From positions 1 to 9,111 of the forward strand of contig FR880158.1 in assembly GCA_000435195.1 (NCBI GenBank): a stretch of 9,111 nt of DNA, written 5' to 3'. The notes under the pieces were generated by a model. The model did not search any database and was not told the DNA's origin. It saw only the letters and a program-made list of their open reading frames with translations. Both the position numbers and the translations under genes were made by a program. Within the stretch, counting starts at the first letter, position 1. Every line of letters begins with the position of its first letter. This DNA comes from Clostridium sp. CAG:169 (GTDB lineage: Bacteria; Bacillota; Clostridia; Oscillospirales; Ruminococcaceae). Shown here in pieces: positions 1-4,464 of this stretch.

Positions 1-19
1 AGTCTCCGATAGGTCACCA
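1..19 (+). tRNA. 3' end of a tRNA gene (partial)
   Basis: The window opens inside a tRNA. Positions 1-3 (AGT) fit the last three bases of a TTCRAgt T-loop, 4-8 (CTCCG) the 3' strand of the T-stem, 9-15 (ATAGGTC) the 3' strand of the acceptor stem, 16 the discriminator A, and 17-19 the encoded CCA. The remaining body lies outside the window, so the amino acid cannot be read. A lysine-type tRNA is only a guess from the acceptor sequence. An adjacent integrase gene pointing toward it is the classic layout of a prophage integrated in a tRNA gene. Confidence 0.75.
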
Positions 20-26
20 AGAAAAA
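1..26. other. probable attL (tRNA 3'-end attachment site)
   Basis: Tyrosine integrases of Firmicute phages commonly recombine within the 3' end of a tRNA, and the element restores the tRNA end. Here the tRNA tail is 43 bp from the integrase stop codon, with only a terminator between them. The exact core cannot be delimited because the other attachment site is outside the window. The core should be a direct repeat of part of positions 1-26 at the far end of the element. Confidence 0.55.
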
Positions 27-64
27 GGGCTACTGGGAATACCCGGTAGCCCTTTGTTTTTTTA
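22..64. terminator. bidirectional intrinsic terminator
   Basis: An 11-bp stem (27-37 with 42-52, one G-U pair) closes an AATA loop. It is followed on the plus strand by a T-rich run (53-63) and on the minus strand by five T (complement of 22-26). It can end the tRNA transcript from the left and the integrase transcript from the right. The integrase stop codon is at 62-64, inside the plus-strand T tract. Confidence 0.8.
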
Positions 65-1282
65 TAAAACCGCATGATTATAGGATTCTTTGGATGCAGA
101 TTCCGAAAACGGAGAAAAAATATCTGAGTATGTATTTGTGCCTTTTGAGCCGCTGACGACACTCTGACGACAGTTGTTCCCAATTTGCAAAGATTCTCGC
201 AGGGAGCTGACGTCAGTTTTTATATAGTAGCGGGTAGTAATTTCGACAGATGAGTGTCCTAAAAACTTTGACACGGCATAAATATCTTTCGTTTTTGCGT
301 AGAGCCTAGTGCCACAAGTATGACGCAGCTCCCGGGCGGTATAGGTCGCGGCTCCTGGATGCTCTTTGCAAAAATCATCCCAAAATTTATTTAGATGCTT
401 TTCTCCCCATGTATGTGGGATGATGGGAGTAGTCCCACCTACGATGTAGCCGGATCCGCGATGTTGCCAAAGATAAGAGGCAAACTCCGGCGAGATAGGC
501 AAGATACGAGTGGAATTGCGTGTTTTGGTAAGTCCAACTTCCAGCCCGCCAGATTTGGTATAAGATGCTGTGTTGTGGATTGATACAGATAAGGTATCAA
601 ATCCAATGTCATCCCAACGTAAAGCGCACAGCTCTCCACGCCGCAGTCCGAGCTCGAGCATAATCAGCACCTCAAGTCCAAATCGATGCTCAAGACAAAA
701 TTCGCGGACCAACTTTTCCTCCTCCATGGACAACGCGCGGATTTCGCTGTATTCTGCCTGCGTTTCCAGCGCGGGGAGTTTTGCTTTTTTAGCGGGGTTT
801 TTAAAAATCACACCATCATCTATGGCGCTCTCAAAGATGCCATTTAAGCATATTTTGCACTTTTCCAGAAGAGAATTGGAATATCGAGCATTGATGTTGT
901 TGTAAAAGGCGACAATATCAGAGGGCAAGATGTCCGACAGATTTGCTTTGCCAAAATGCGGAATCAGGTAGCGGGTAACGGTCGCCTGATAGGTTTCCTC
1001 GTAGGTGATCCGGCGGACAGCTTTTTCTTTGTGGTTTTTGAGCCAGGTCATTGCCCAGCGCTCAAAAGTGTAAGGCGATTGGGCGGGAACGGAGCTGATC
1101 CCGGTCAGCTCGCTGACCTTTTGCTCGATGACCCAGGCATCGGCTTTTTTCTTAGCATCGGCTTTGCTGATTTCGGAGTAAAAGGATTTGCGTATCAGTT
1201 TCCCTTGTAAGGTTTTGCCGATTGTGATTTTTACTTCGTATCGTCCATCCTGACGATTGGGGCTGGATTTCTTTCTTGGCAT
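62..1282 (-). CDS. int: phage-type tyrosine integrase
   Basis: This 406-residue site-specific recombinase should catalyse integration at, and excision from, the neighbouring tRNA site. The length is normal for the family. The N-terminal ~60 residues are basic and resemble the arm-binding domain. Residues ~70-165 form the helical core-binding (SAM-like) domain, and the catalytic domain follows. Visible catalytic residues are Arg214 in GLRRGEL, Lys253 in LTKTRNS, Arg320 in the TARELRHT box, His343 in LGHSS, and nucleophile Tyr352 (Tyr353 is the alternative). The box II position that is usually His (HxxR) is Arg317 here. Such substitutions occur in functional family members, so it is probably active. 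The ATG at 1282 is preceded by AAGGAG (1293-1298) 10 nt upstream. The gene is transcribed toward the tRNA and ends at the terminator in 22-64. Confidence 0.95.
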   Translation of the reverse strand: MPRKKSSPNRQDGRYEVKITIGKTLQGKLIRKSFYSEISKADAKKKADAWVIEQKVSELTGISSVPAQSPYTFERWAMTWLKNHKEKAVRRITYEETYQATVTRYLIPHFGKANLSDILPSDIVAFYNNINARYSNSLLEKCKICLNGIFESAIDDGVIFKNPAKKAKLPALETQAEYSEIRALSMEEEKLVREFCLEHRFGLEVLIMLELGLRRGELCALRWDDIGFDTLSVSIHNTASYTKSGGLEVGLTKTRNSTRILPISPEFASYLWQHRGSGYIVGGTTPIIPHTWGEKHLNKFWDDFCKEHPGAATYTARELRHTCGTRLYAKTKDIYAVSKFLGHSSVEITTRYYIKTDVSSLRESLQIGNNCRQSVVSGSKGTNTYSDIFSPFSESASKESYNHAVL

Positions 1283-1311
1283 AAAAATAACACTCCTTTT
1301 TGGGTATGCAG

Positions 1312-1340
1312 TTGCCAGCCCGCCAAAAGAGTGCTATAAT
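1312..1340 (+). promoter_or_regulatory. strong sigma-A promoter of a short plus-strand RNA
   Basis: TTGCCA (1312-1317), a 17-bp spacer, and TATAAT (1335-1340) preceded by TGC, an extended -10. It points right, away from the integrase, into a gap with no plus-strand gene. An intrinsic terminator follows about 50 bp after the expected start near 1347. Confidence 0.65.
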
Positions 1341-1346
1341 GATATT

Positions 1347-1430
1347 GGTATCTTATCATCATGCACGCTCCTGGTGGAGCAACCGGATCGCTCTCTGTGC
1401 GCCAACACAGGGGGCGATTTTTTTATTTTA
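1347..1430 (+). ncRNA. putative small RNA 1 with own promoter and terminator
   Basis: The predicted transcript is about 80 nt. It begins near 1347 after a TTGCCA-17-TATAAT promoter. It carries a small hairpin (1367-1371 with 1376-1380, loop TGGT) and ends in a 13-bp stem (1387-1399 with 1406-1418, two G-U pairs, 6-nt loop) followed by a T run at 1418-1424. No convincing ORF lies inside. It converges on the SWIM-finger gene, whose stop codon (1428-1430) falls in the T-rich tail. The layout resembles antisense antitoxin RNAs of type I toxin-antitoxin modules in Gram-positive prophages, or a leftover of one. That is inference, since no toxin gene is clearly identifiable on the opposite strand. 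Confidence 0.5.
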
Positions 1431-2264
1431 TTTTGAATATTTATCACAGAGGGAGGTAGTGAATGGTGCGACCTCTGTATCAAACTCAAGAACAGCATTG
1501 TGAGAAGTAAAAAGAGAAAGACAACGATCACCCTCCGCAATGATGTTATTGATTATGGTTTGCTTCGAATCACTGCTTGTACAAACCTTTACTCCGGCAT
1601 CGTTTTGATATTCGCGGAGGATTGCGCGAAGCTCACTGACGGTGTATGCGTTTTTTAAAAGAAATTCTGGATCGAGATTTTCTACCACAAGCCCATTTTG
1701 CAATAAAGACTCCAGCTCGATAGTGCGCTTTACAATAAATTTTTCAAATGGTCTATATCCATGACTACTGCAAAGGCTAACAAAATATTTTCGGGAAGTC
1801 TTATTCAGGGATTGGTAACGCTGATCGATTTCTTCGGGAATTCCAAAAAGCTGGTCGTCAGGATCAAGAGCGCCAATCTCTAAGGCAAGCTTGAGCATAT
1901 GCTTACAAGGGAGTTGCTTATAAGAGAAGTCTGCACAGGTGCAGCTCTGCAAACTGGTTTTATAGGTTTCGTCATAGGATTTAACCTGGTAGGCTGTTCC
2001 AGAGAGCTGACAACCTACGGTAATATCCTCACTTTTTGCTCGGTCGAGTCGTTCTCTTACCCGTCTGGTATACAGTTTATCCGGTTCCCAAAAGTCCTTT
2101 AATTGTGGTTTTGGAGCAGGGGGAGCAGAATTTTGGACAGAAGAAATTCTTTCTGAAAGCAGCTGTTCACTGACAGGATTAGAAGAATCGCTTGCGGTTG
2201 TGCTTTTTCTGTGGATGAAGTAGGCAATAGCAACCGCAGCAATAATCGCAATAAATATAATCAT
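1428..2264 (-). CDS. membrane-anchored SWIM zinc-finger protein, function unknown
   Basis: This predicted 278-residue protein starts at the ATG at 2264, chosen because AGGAGG (2270-2275) sits 5 nt upstream. A longer in-frame reading to 2405 has no better start signal. Residues 2-17 are a hydrophobic segment followed by His-Arg-Lys, so an N-terminal membrane anchor with the rest in the cytoplasm is likely. Residues 108-122 show the SWIM pattern CxC-x9-CxH (Cys108, Cys110, Cys120, His122), a zinc-binding fold linked to nucleic-acid or protein binding. Residues ~207-242 (VSELRAILREY then KQTIINNI) look like a SAP-type helix-extended-helix DNA-binding motif. It lies between integrase and repressor on the same strand, so it is probably expressed in the lysogen. 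A role in immunity or superinfection exclusion is possible but unproven. Short plus-strand RNAs lie at both ends. Confidence 0.85.
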   Translation of the reverse strand: MIIFIAIIAAVAIAYFIHRKSTTASDSSNPVSEQLLSERISSVQNSAPPAPKPQLKDFWEPDKLYTRRVRERLDRAKSEDITVGCQLSGTAYQVKSYDETYKTSLQSCTCADFSYKQLPCKHMLKLALEIGALDPDDQLFGIPEEIDQRYQSLNKTSRKYFVSLCSSHGYRPFEKFIVKRTIELESLLQNGLVVENLDPEFLLKNAYTVSELRAILREYQNDAGVKVCTSSDSKQTIINNIIAEGDRCLSLFTSHNAVLEFDTEVAPFTTSLCDKYSK

Positions 2265-2279
2265 AGCAACCTCCTCTGA

Positions 2280-2307
2280 TTGACAATTTGTGCCAATCTG
2301 ATATAAT
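2280..2307 (+). promoter_or_regulatory. consensus sigma-A promoter of a second short RNA
   Basis: TTGACA (2280-2285) and TATAAT (2302-2307), both perfect hexamers, are separated by 16 bp. The -35 overlaps an imperfect dyad TTGaCA-N5-TGcCAA (2280-2296) that could be an operator. The promoter points away from the SWIM gene and toward the 3' end of the repressor gene. Confidence 0.7.
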
Positions 2308-2313
2308 AGAATT

Positions 2314-2391
2314 CGAGAAGGTTGTGTGACGGAACCGCGCAATTTTCTTGTTGTCCCACTCAGATAACCGGTCTGAGTGGGACTTTTTTTT
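2314..2391 (+). ncRNA. putative small RNA 2 with own promoter and terminator
   Basis: The predicted transcript is about 78 nt. A first hairpin pairs 2314-2326 with 2338-2350 (13 pairs including several G-U). A second, perfect 12-bp stem (2353-2364 with 2372-2383, 7-nt loop) is followed by eight T (2384-2391), a textbook intrinsic terminator. There is no internal ORF. The RNA is antisense to the presumed leader of the SWIM gene if that gene is transcribed from the repressor side. It ends on the repressor stop codon at 2390-2392. The minus strand lacks a T run after the stem, so the terminator serves the plus strand only. Confidence 0.55.
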
Positions 2392-2998
2392 ATAGCCCGC
2401 GGCAAAAACCAACGGCGCGTCCTTCGATACGAATATTACTTGCTTCTCCATTCATAATTACGATCGGTTCATAGTCCGGGTTTTCGGGACGAAGAATCAG
2501 TTTGTCAGGGTAAACATATACTCGCTTCAATGTTGCTTCATTATCAATCAAAACAGCAGCAATTTGCCCGTTTTCAACGGTTTGCTGTTGCCGGACTGCG
2601 ACCAAATCTCCGTCTTGGATTTTGGGAGCCATGCTGTTGCCGACGCAAACTAATGTAAAATCAGCTTTCCAGTTTTCTGGAACATTATCATATTCTTCTA
2701 CATTTTCCTCTGCAAGGATAGGGGTGCCGCAGGCAATCCGCCCGACGCGGGGGATTTTTCTCATAACTGGGAGAGCTTGGAAACCATGTGGAATTTTAGG
2801 TTGAGAATCCTCAATTAGATAAGATTTGCTAACCCCAAAGTAGTCTGATAAAGCCTGCAATGTTCCCATACGAGGAGTTTTTTTATCCATTTCCCATGTT
2901 GATACTGCTTTGTCAGAAACCCCTAAGATATTTGCAAGCTCAACTTGACTTAGTTTTGCGGTTTCTCGAAGTTGTCTTATTTTTTTTCCTATACTCAT
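2390..2998 (-). CDS. CI/LexA-like phage repressor (XRE HTH + S24 peptidase)
   Basis: This predicted 202-residue repressor maintains lysogeny and is removed by RecA-stimulated self-cleavage. Residues 4-57 form an XRE/HTH_3 domain (IRQLRETAKLSQVELANILG, then VSTWE). Residues ~80-200 are the S24 autoprotease domain: cleavage site Cys90-Gly91 in RIACGTP, nucleophile Ser122 in GNSMAP, general-base Lys158 in ATLKRVY. The ATG at 2998 has GGGAG about 8 nt upstream. The in-frame ATG at 3034 would overlap the -10 region and operator, so it is rejected. The gene is transcribed from a promoter at 3022-3050 that contains an operator, so autoregulation is expected. Confidence 0.93.
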   Translation of the reverse strand: MSIGKKIRQLRETAKLSQVELANILGVSDKAVSTWEMDKKTPRMGTLQALSDYFGVSKSYLIEDSQPKIPHGFQALPVMRKIPRVGRIACGTPILAEENVEEYDNVPENWKADFTLVCVGNSMAPKIQDGDLVAVRQQQTVENGQIAAVLIDNEATLKRVYVYPDKLILRPENPDYEPIVIMNGEASNIRIEGRAVGFCRGL

Positions 2999-3021
2999 GT
3001 TGTCAGCTCCCTTCAAATAAT

Positions 3022-3050
3022 AATATACACCCAAAGTAGAGAGAAATCAA
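3022..3050 (-). promoter_or_regulatory. leftward repressor promoter
   Basis: Read on the minus strand: TTGATT (3045-3050), 17-bp spacer, TATATT (3022-3027). An operator-like sequence at 3026-3040 fills the spacer. The promoter faces the repressor gene whose ATG is at 2998. Confidence 0.6.
3026..3040. promoter_or_regulatory. repressor operator (imperfect)
   Basis: It matches the 15-bp palindrome TCTACTTAAAGTAGA at 11 of 15 positions; the right half AAAGTAGA is perfect. It lies between the -10 and -35 of the leftward promoter. Its centre is 63 bp, six helical turns, from the perfect operator at 3089-3103. Confidence 0.6.
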
Positions 3051-3067
3051 GATAAAAGTGAAAATAT

Positions 3068-3082
3068 TCTACTTTTAGGGCT
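3068..3082. promoter_or_regulatory. repressor operator (half-site)
   Basis: The left half TCTACTT is perfect and the right half degenerate (9 of 15 overall). Its centre is exactly 21 bp from that of the perfect operator, two helical turns, which favours cooperative binding on the same face of the DNA. It ends at the first base of the rightward -35 hexamer. Confidence 0.5.
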
Positions 3083-3110
3083 TGACAATCTACTTAAAGT
3101 AGAGTATTAT
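3082..3110 (+). promoter_or_regulatory. rightward early promoter
   Basis: TTGACA (3082-3087), 17-bp spacer, TATTAT (3105-3110); a TATAAT three bases further on would give a 20-bp spacer. The spacer is filled by the perfect 15-bp operator at 3089-3103, so repressor binding would directly block RNA polymerase. It drives the Cro-like gene and probably the whole rightward operon. Confidence 0.75.
3089..3103. promoter_or_regulatory. repressor operator (perfect palindrome)
   Basis: TCTACTT-A-AAGTAGA, a perfect 7-bp inverted repeat around one central base, lies between the -35 and -10 of the rightward promoter. An identical 15-mer recurs at 3338-3352. The binding partner is inferred to be the S24-type repressor and/or the Cro-like protein encoded on either side. 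Confidence 0.75.
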
Positions 3111-3144
3111 AATCTTGCGGATAATCCAAAAAGGAGATGAGAAA

Positions 3145-3336
3145 ATGGCATTTACAGTAAAACAAGCGAGGTTGTTTGCTGGAAAAAAACAGCAAGAAAT
3201 GGCTGATTTTCTAGGAATCCATGTACAAACATACAGAAAACTAGAAAAGAAACCTTCTACTGCTTCGGTAGAACAAGCGAAGAAAATATCTGAAATCACA
3301 GGAATTCCATACGACCAGATTTTTTTTGCGAATTAA
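3145..3336 (+). CDS. Cro-like XRE-family regulator
   Basis: This 63-residue single-domain DNA-binding protein consists of an XRE helix-turn-helix (residues ~4-58; KKQQEMADFLGIHVQTYRKLE is the helix-turn-helix core). It is the first gene of the rightward operon, divergent from the repressor, the usual position for Cro, which counteracts repressor synthesis. ATG 3145 is chosen because AAGGAG (3131-3136) is 8 nt upstream; the in-frame ATG at 3115 lies at the promoter and has no ribosome site. A perfect operator lies 2 bp after its stop codon. Confidence 0.85.
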   Translation: MAFTVKQARLFAGKKQQEMADFLGIHVQTYRKLEKKPSTASVEQAKKISEITGIPYDQIFFAN

Positions 3337-3337
3337 C

Positions 3338-3352
3338 TCTACTTAAAGTAGA
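3338..3352. promoter_or_regulatory. distal perfect operator behind the Cro-like gene
   Basis: It is identical to the 15-bp palindrome at 3089-3103. No good promoter overlaps it; the hexamers nearby are weak. It could act as a roadblock to rightward transcription, control a weak promoter for the next gene, or support DNA looping with the promoter-proximal operators about 250 bp away. Confidence 0.65.
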
Positions 3353-3386
3353 TAACCTAAAGGGCGATGCAGAAAGGGTGATGGAG

Positions 3387-3554
3387 ATGTGGATAATAAT
3401 TGCTGTAACCATTATCGCTTTTGGAGTATGGGTTGGCGAAGTAGTTCTTACACCGTTTCCAGAAACAAAGAAAAAAAGGTCTTCCCAAAATGAAGAAGAC
3501 CTTTGGAAAAAACTGGCTGCTATGATTCAAGATAACCTGCCAAAGAAAGATTAG
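3387..3554 (+). CDS. small membrane peptide, unknown function
   Basis: The predicted 55-residue product has a hydrophobic helix at residues 2-21 (WIIIAVTIIAFGVWVGEVVL) and a charged C-terminal tail (KKKR, EED, PKKD), consistent with a single-span membrane peptide. The start is ATG 3387, with AAAGGG about 8 nt upstream; ATG 3381 is too close to the ribosome site. It is not recognised as a known family. Its last four bases overlap the end of the opposite-strand gene, and its codons at 3471-3504 also encode that gene's terminator. Confidence 0.6.
   Translation: MWIIIAVTIIAFGVWVGEVVLTPFPETKKKRSSQNEEDLWKKLAAMIQDNLPKKD
3471..3504 (-). terminator. minus-strand terminator inside the 55-aa gene
   Basis: A perfect 10-bp stem (3475-3484 with 3495-3504) with a 10-nt loop is followed, reading the minus strand, by seven T (complement of 3471-3477). 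On the plus strand the stem is followed by GGAAAAAA, so it terminates leftward transcription only. It lies about 50 bp beyond the stop codon of the minus-strand gene at 3551-3925. Confidence 0.75.
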
Positions 3555-3925
3555 CGAAAATGAAACTTTTTGCAGTTATCAATATCTTTTCTAAAGGATG
3601 TGATAGCATCATGAAGCACACGGGGATTATATTGATATGTGGTATTAAGATTCTTTAATTCATCAGCTAACGAAAGGCAATGCTGTAAAGCTTCATCTGA
3701 AGCATACAGAGTGATTTTATGTAACGCAGCTGTAAACTCTGGTGTTGCCTGTATCTCATCAAAAGGAAAATGAGATATGGCATCAAAGAACTCATTGTAG
3801 GCATTAGCCTTTTTCTCAAAATAAGCGTTGAAAAAATGGAGTTTTTTGGTTTTATAAAAAGTATATGCAGCAACAACAAGAGAAAAAATGCAGGTGCAAC
3901 AGCAACATATGATGTCAATACTCAA
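3551..3925 (-). CDS. membrane-anchored protein of unknown function (lysogeny-type accessory gene)
   Basis: The predicted 124-residue product begins at TTG 3925, 8 nt after AAGGAGG (3934-3940); a GTG at 3934 is embedded in the ribosome site itself. Residues 5-24 are a Cys-rich hydrophobic segment (five Cys within residues 7-12) followed by Lys-Thr-Lys-Lys, so an N-terminal membrane anchor is likely. The remainder (~100 residues) looks helical and soluble. It is not recognised as a named family. It is an independent unit against the direction of the surrounding operon, with an extended -10 promoter at 3950-3958 and a terminator at 3471-3504. This is typical of genes expressed from a prophage in the lysogen. 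Superinfection exclusion is one possible role, without direct evidence. Confidence 0.72.
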   Translation of the reverse strand: MSIDIICCCCTCIFSLVVAAYTFYKTKKLHFFNAYFEKKANAYNEFFDAISHFPFDEIQATPEFTAALHKITLYASDEALQHCLSLADELKNLNTTYQYNPRVLHDAITSFRKDIDNCKKFHFR

Positions 3926-3929
3926 AACT

Positions 3930-3979
3930 TTCACCTCCTTCCCGAGCTGATTATAGCACGAAGGAGGAAGAAAGAAAAG
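3930..3979 (-). promoter_or_regulatory. minus-strand promoter/RBS module, repeat copy 1
   Basis: This 50-bp block matches 4401-4450 at 46 positions. On the minus strand it holds TGC-TATAAT (-10 at 3950-3955, extended type), a poor -35 (TTTTCT at 3973-3978), and AAGGAGG (3934-3940). The predicted mRNA would start near 3943, leaving almost no leader before the ribosome site. Around the -10 is a dyad, imperfect in this copy (gaGCT-N6-AGCac). Confidence 0.65.
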
Positions 3980-4011
3980 CGTTGGAAGAAAAATGGAAGG
4001 AGGGGTAGAGG

Positions 4012-4203
4012 GTGGACCTGAAAACAGAGCAAGGGTTATTTATCAGATTCCGCATTGATGACGAAAAACTCTATAAGGTGCTGGATGATTTGGAGAAAGC
4101 AAGGAAAATCATCGGGGAGTGCTACAGCACATTAGGAGCAATGGGAATCGTGGAAATCAAAAAAGAGACTGCCACCGGTCGGCAGCAGTCCCAGGAAGAT
4201 TAA
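4012..4203 (+). CDS. small phage protein, unknown function
   Basis: The predicted 63-residue protein starts at GTG 4012, preceded 8 nt upstream by GGAGG (3999-4003). It is charged and helical (residues ~16-40, EKLYKVLDDLEKARKIIGE) with no Cys and no membrane segment. The function is not recognised. Its stop codon overlaps by four bases the stop of the opposite-strand gene at 4200-4397, and its 3' codons contain that gene's terminator. It is probably part of the rightward early operon. Confidence 0.7.
   Translation: MDLKTEQGLFIRFRIDDEKLYKVLDDLEKARKIIGECYSTLGAMGIVEIKKETATGRQQSQED
4159..4190 (-). terminator. minus-strand terminator inside the 63-aa gene
   Basis: A 10-bp stem (4167-4176 with 4181-4190, two G-U pairs on the minus-strand RNA) with a 4-nt loop is followed on the minus strand by TCTCTTTTTT (complement of 4159-4168). 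The plus strand has no T run after the stem. It lies ten bases beyond the stop codon of the minus-strand gene at 4200-4397. Confidence 0.65.
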
Positions 4204-4397
4204 CTCATGCGGTCAATCTCTTCGAGTTTAACTATAAACTCATTCAAGATATTTGCTGTGTTCTGAACGATTTTGCGAGCATCGGAAACAGAACAGGGTG
4301 CTGAGGAATCTGAGTTCGCTGGCATTGTATTTTGTACATACTCTGCCAGAAGTTCTCGAAGATGTTGAGTGTATGAAATTTCTTTCCACTGACCCAT
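4200..4397 (-). CDS. small helical protein of unknown function on its own promoter
   Basis: The predicted 65-residue soluble protein starts at ATG 4397 with a near-ideal ribosome site (AAGGAGG, 4405-4411, 7 nt upstream). It is largely helical with mixed charge (residues 11-20 and 40-62) and has one Cys (residue 35). No family is recognised. Like the gene at 3551-3925, it runs against the surrounding operon, with its own extended -10 promoter on the shared 50-bp repeat and a terminator at 4159-4190. This points to expression during lysogeny. Confidence 0.7.
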   Translation of the reverse strand: MGQWKEISYTQHLRELLAEYVQNTMPANSDSSAPCSVSDARKIVQNTANILNEFIVKLEEIDRMS

Positions 4398-4400
4398 AAA

Positions 4401-4450
4401 TTCACCTCCTTCCTGTGCTGATTATAGCACGAAGGAGAAAGAAATAAAAG
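4401..4450 (-). promoter_or_regulatory. minus-strand promoter/RBS module, repeat copy 2
   Basis: This is the second copy of the 50-bp block at 3930-3979 (46 of 50 identical, 471 bp apart). It holds an extended -10 TGC-TATAAT (minus strand, 4421-4426), a poor -35, and AAGGAGG at 4405-4411. In this copy the dyad GTGCT-N6-AGCAC (4415-4430) around the -10 is perfect and could be an operator. The predicted transcript starts near 4414, just before the ribosome site. Confidence 0.65.
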
Positions 4451-4464
4451 AAAGGAGAACAGCC

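Noticed and set aside
570..905. Plus-strand 111-codon ORF inside the integrase gene
   Set aside because: Antisense shadow of a clear integrase domain; Ser-rich low-complexity product without its own signals.
1334..1540. Minus-strand 68-codon ORF with a hydrophobic N-terminus (VIVVFLFLLLTMLFLSLI)
   Set aside because: It overlaps the SWIM gene end in another frame and I see no convincing ribosome site. It is kept only as a possible relic of a type I toxin.
2999..3034. Longer repressor start at 3034
   Set aside because: It would place the start codon upstream of or within the -10 and operator of its own promoter; ATG 2998 has a proper ribosome site.
3770..4021. Plus-strand 83-codon ORF opposite the 3551-3925 gene
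   Set aside because: No ribosome site, odd Arg/Lys-rich end, and it overlaps the promoter repeat; the minus-strand gene has promoter, RBS and terminator.
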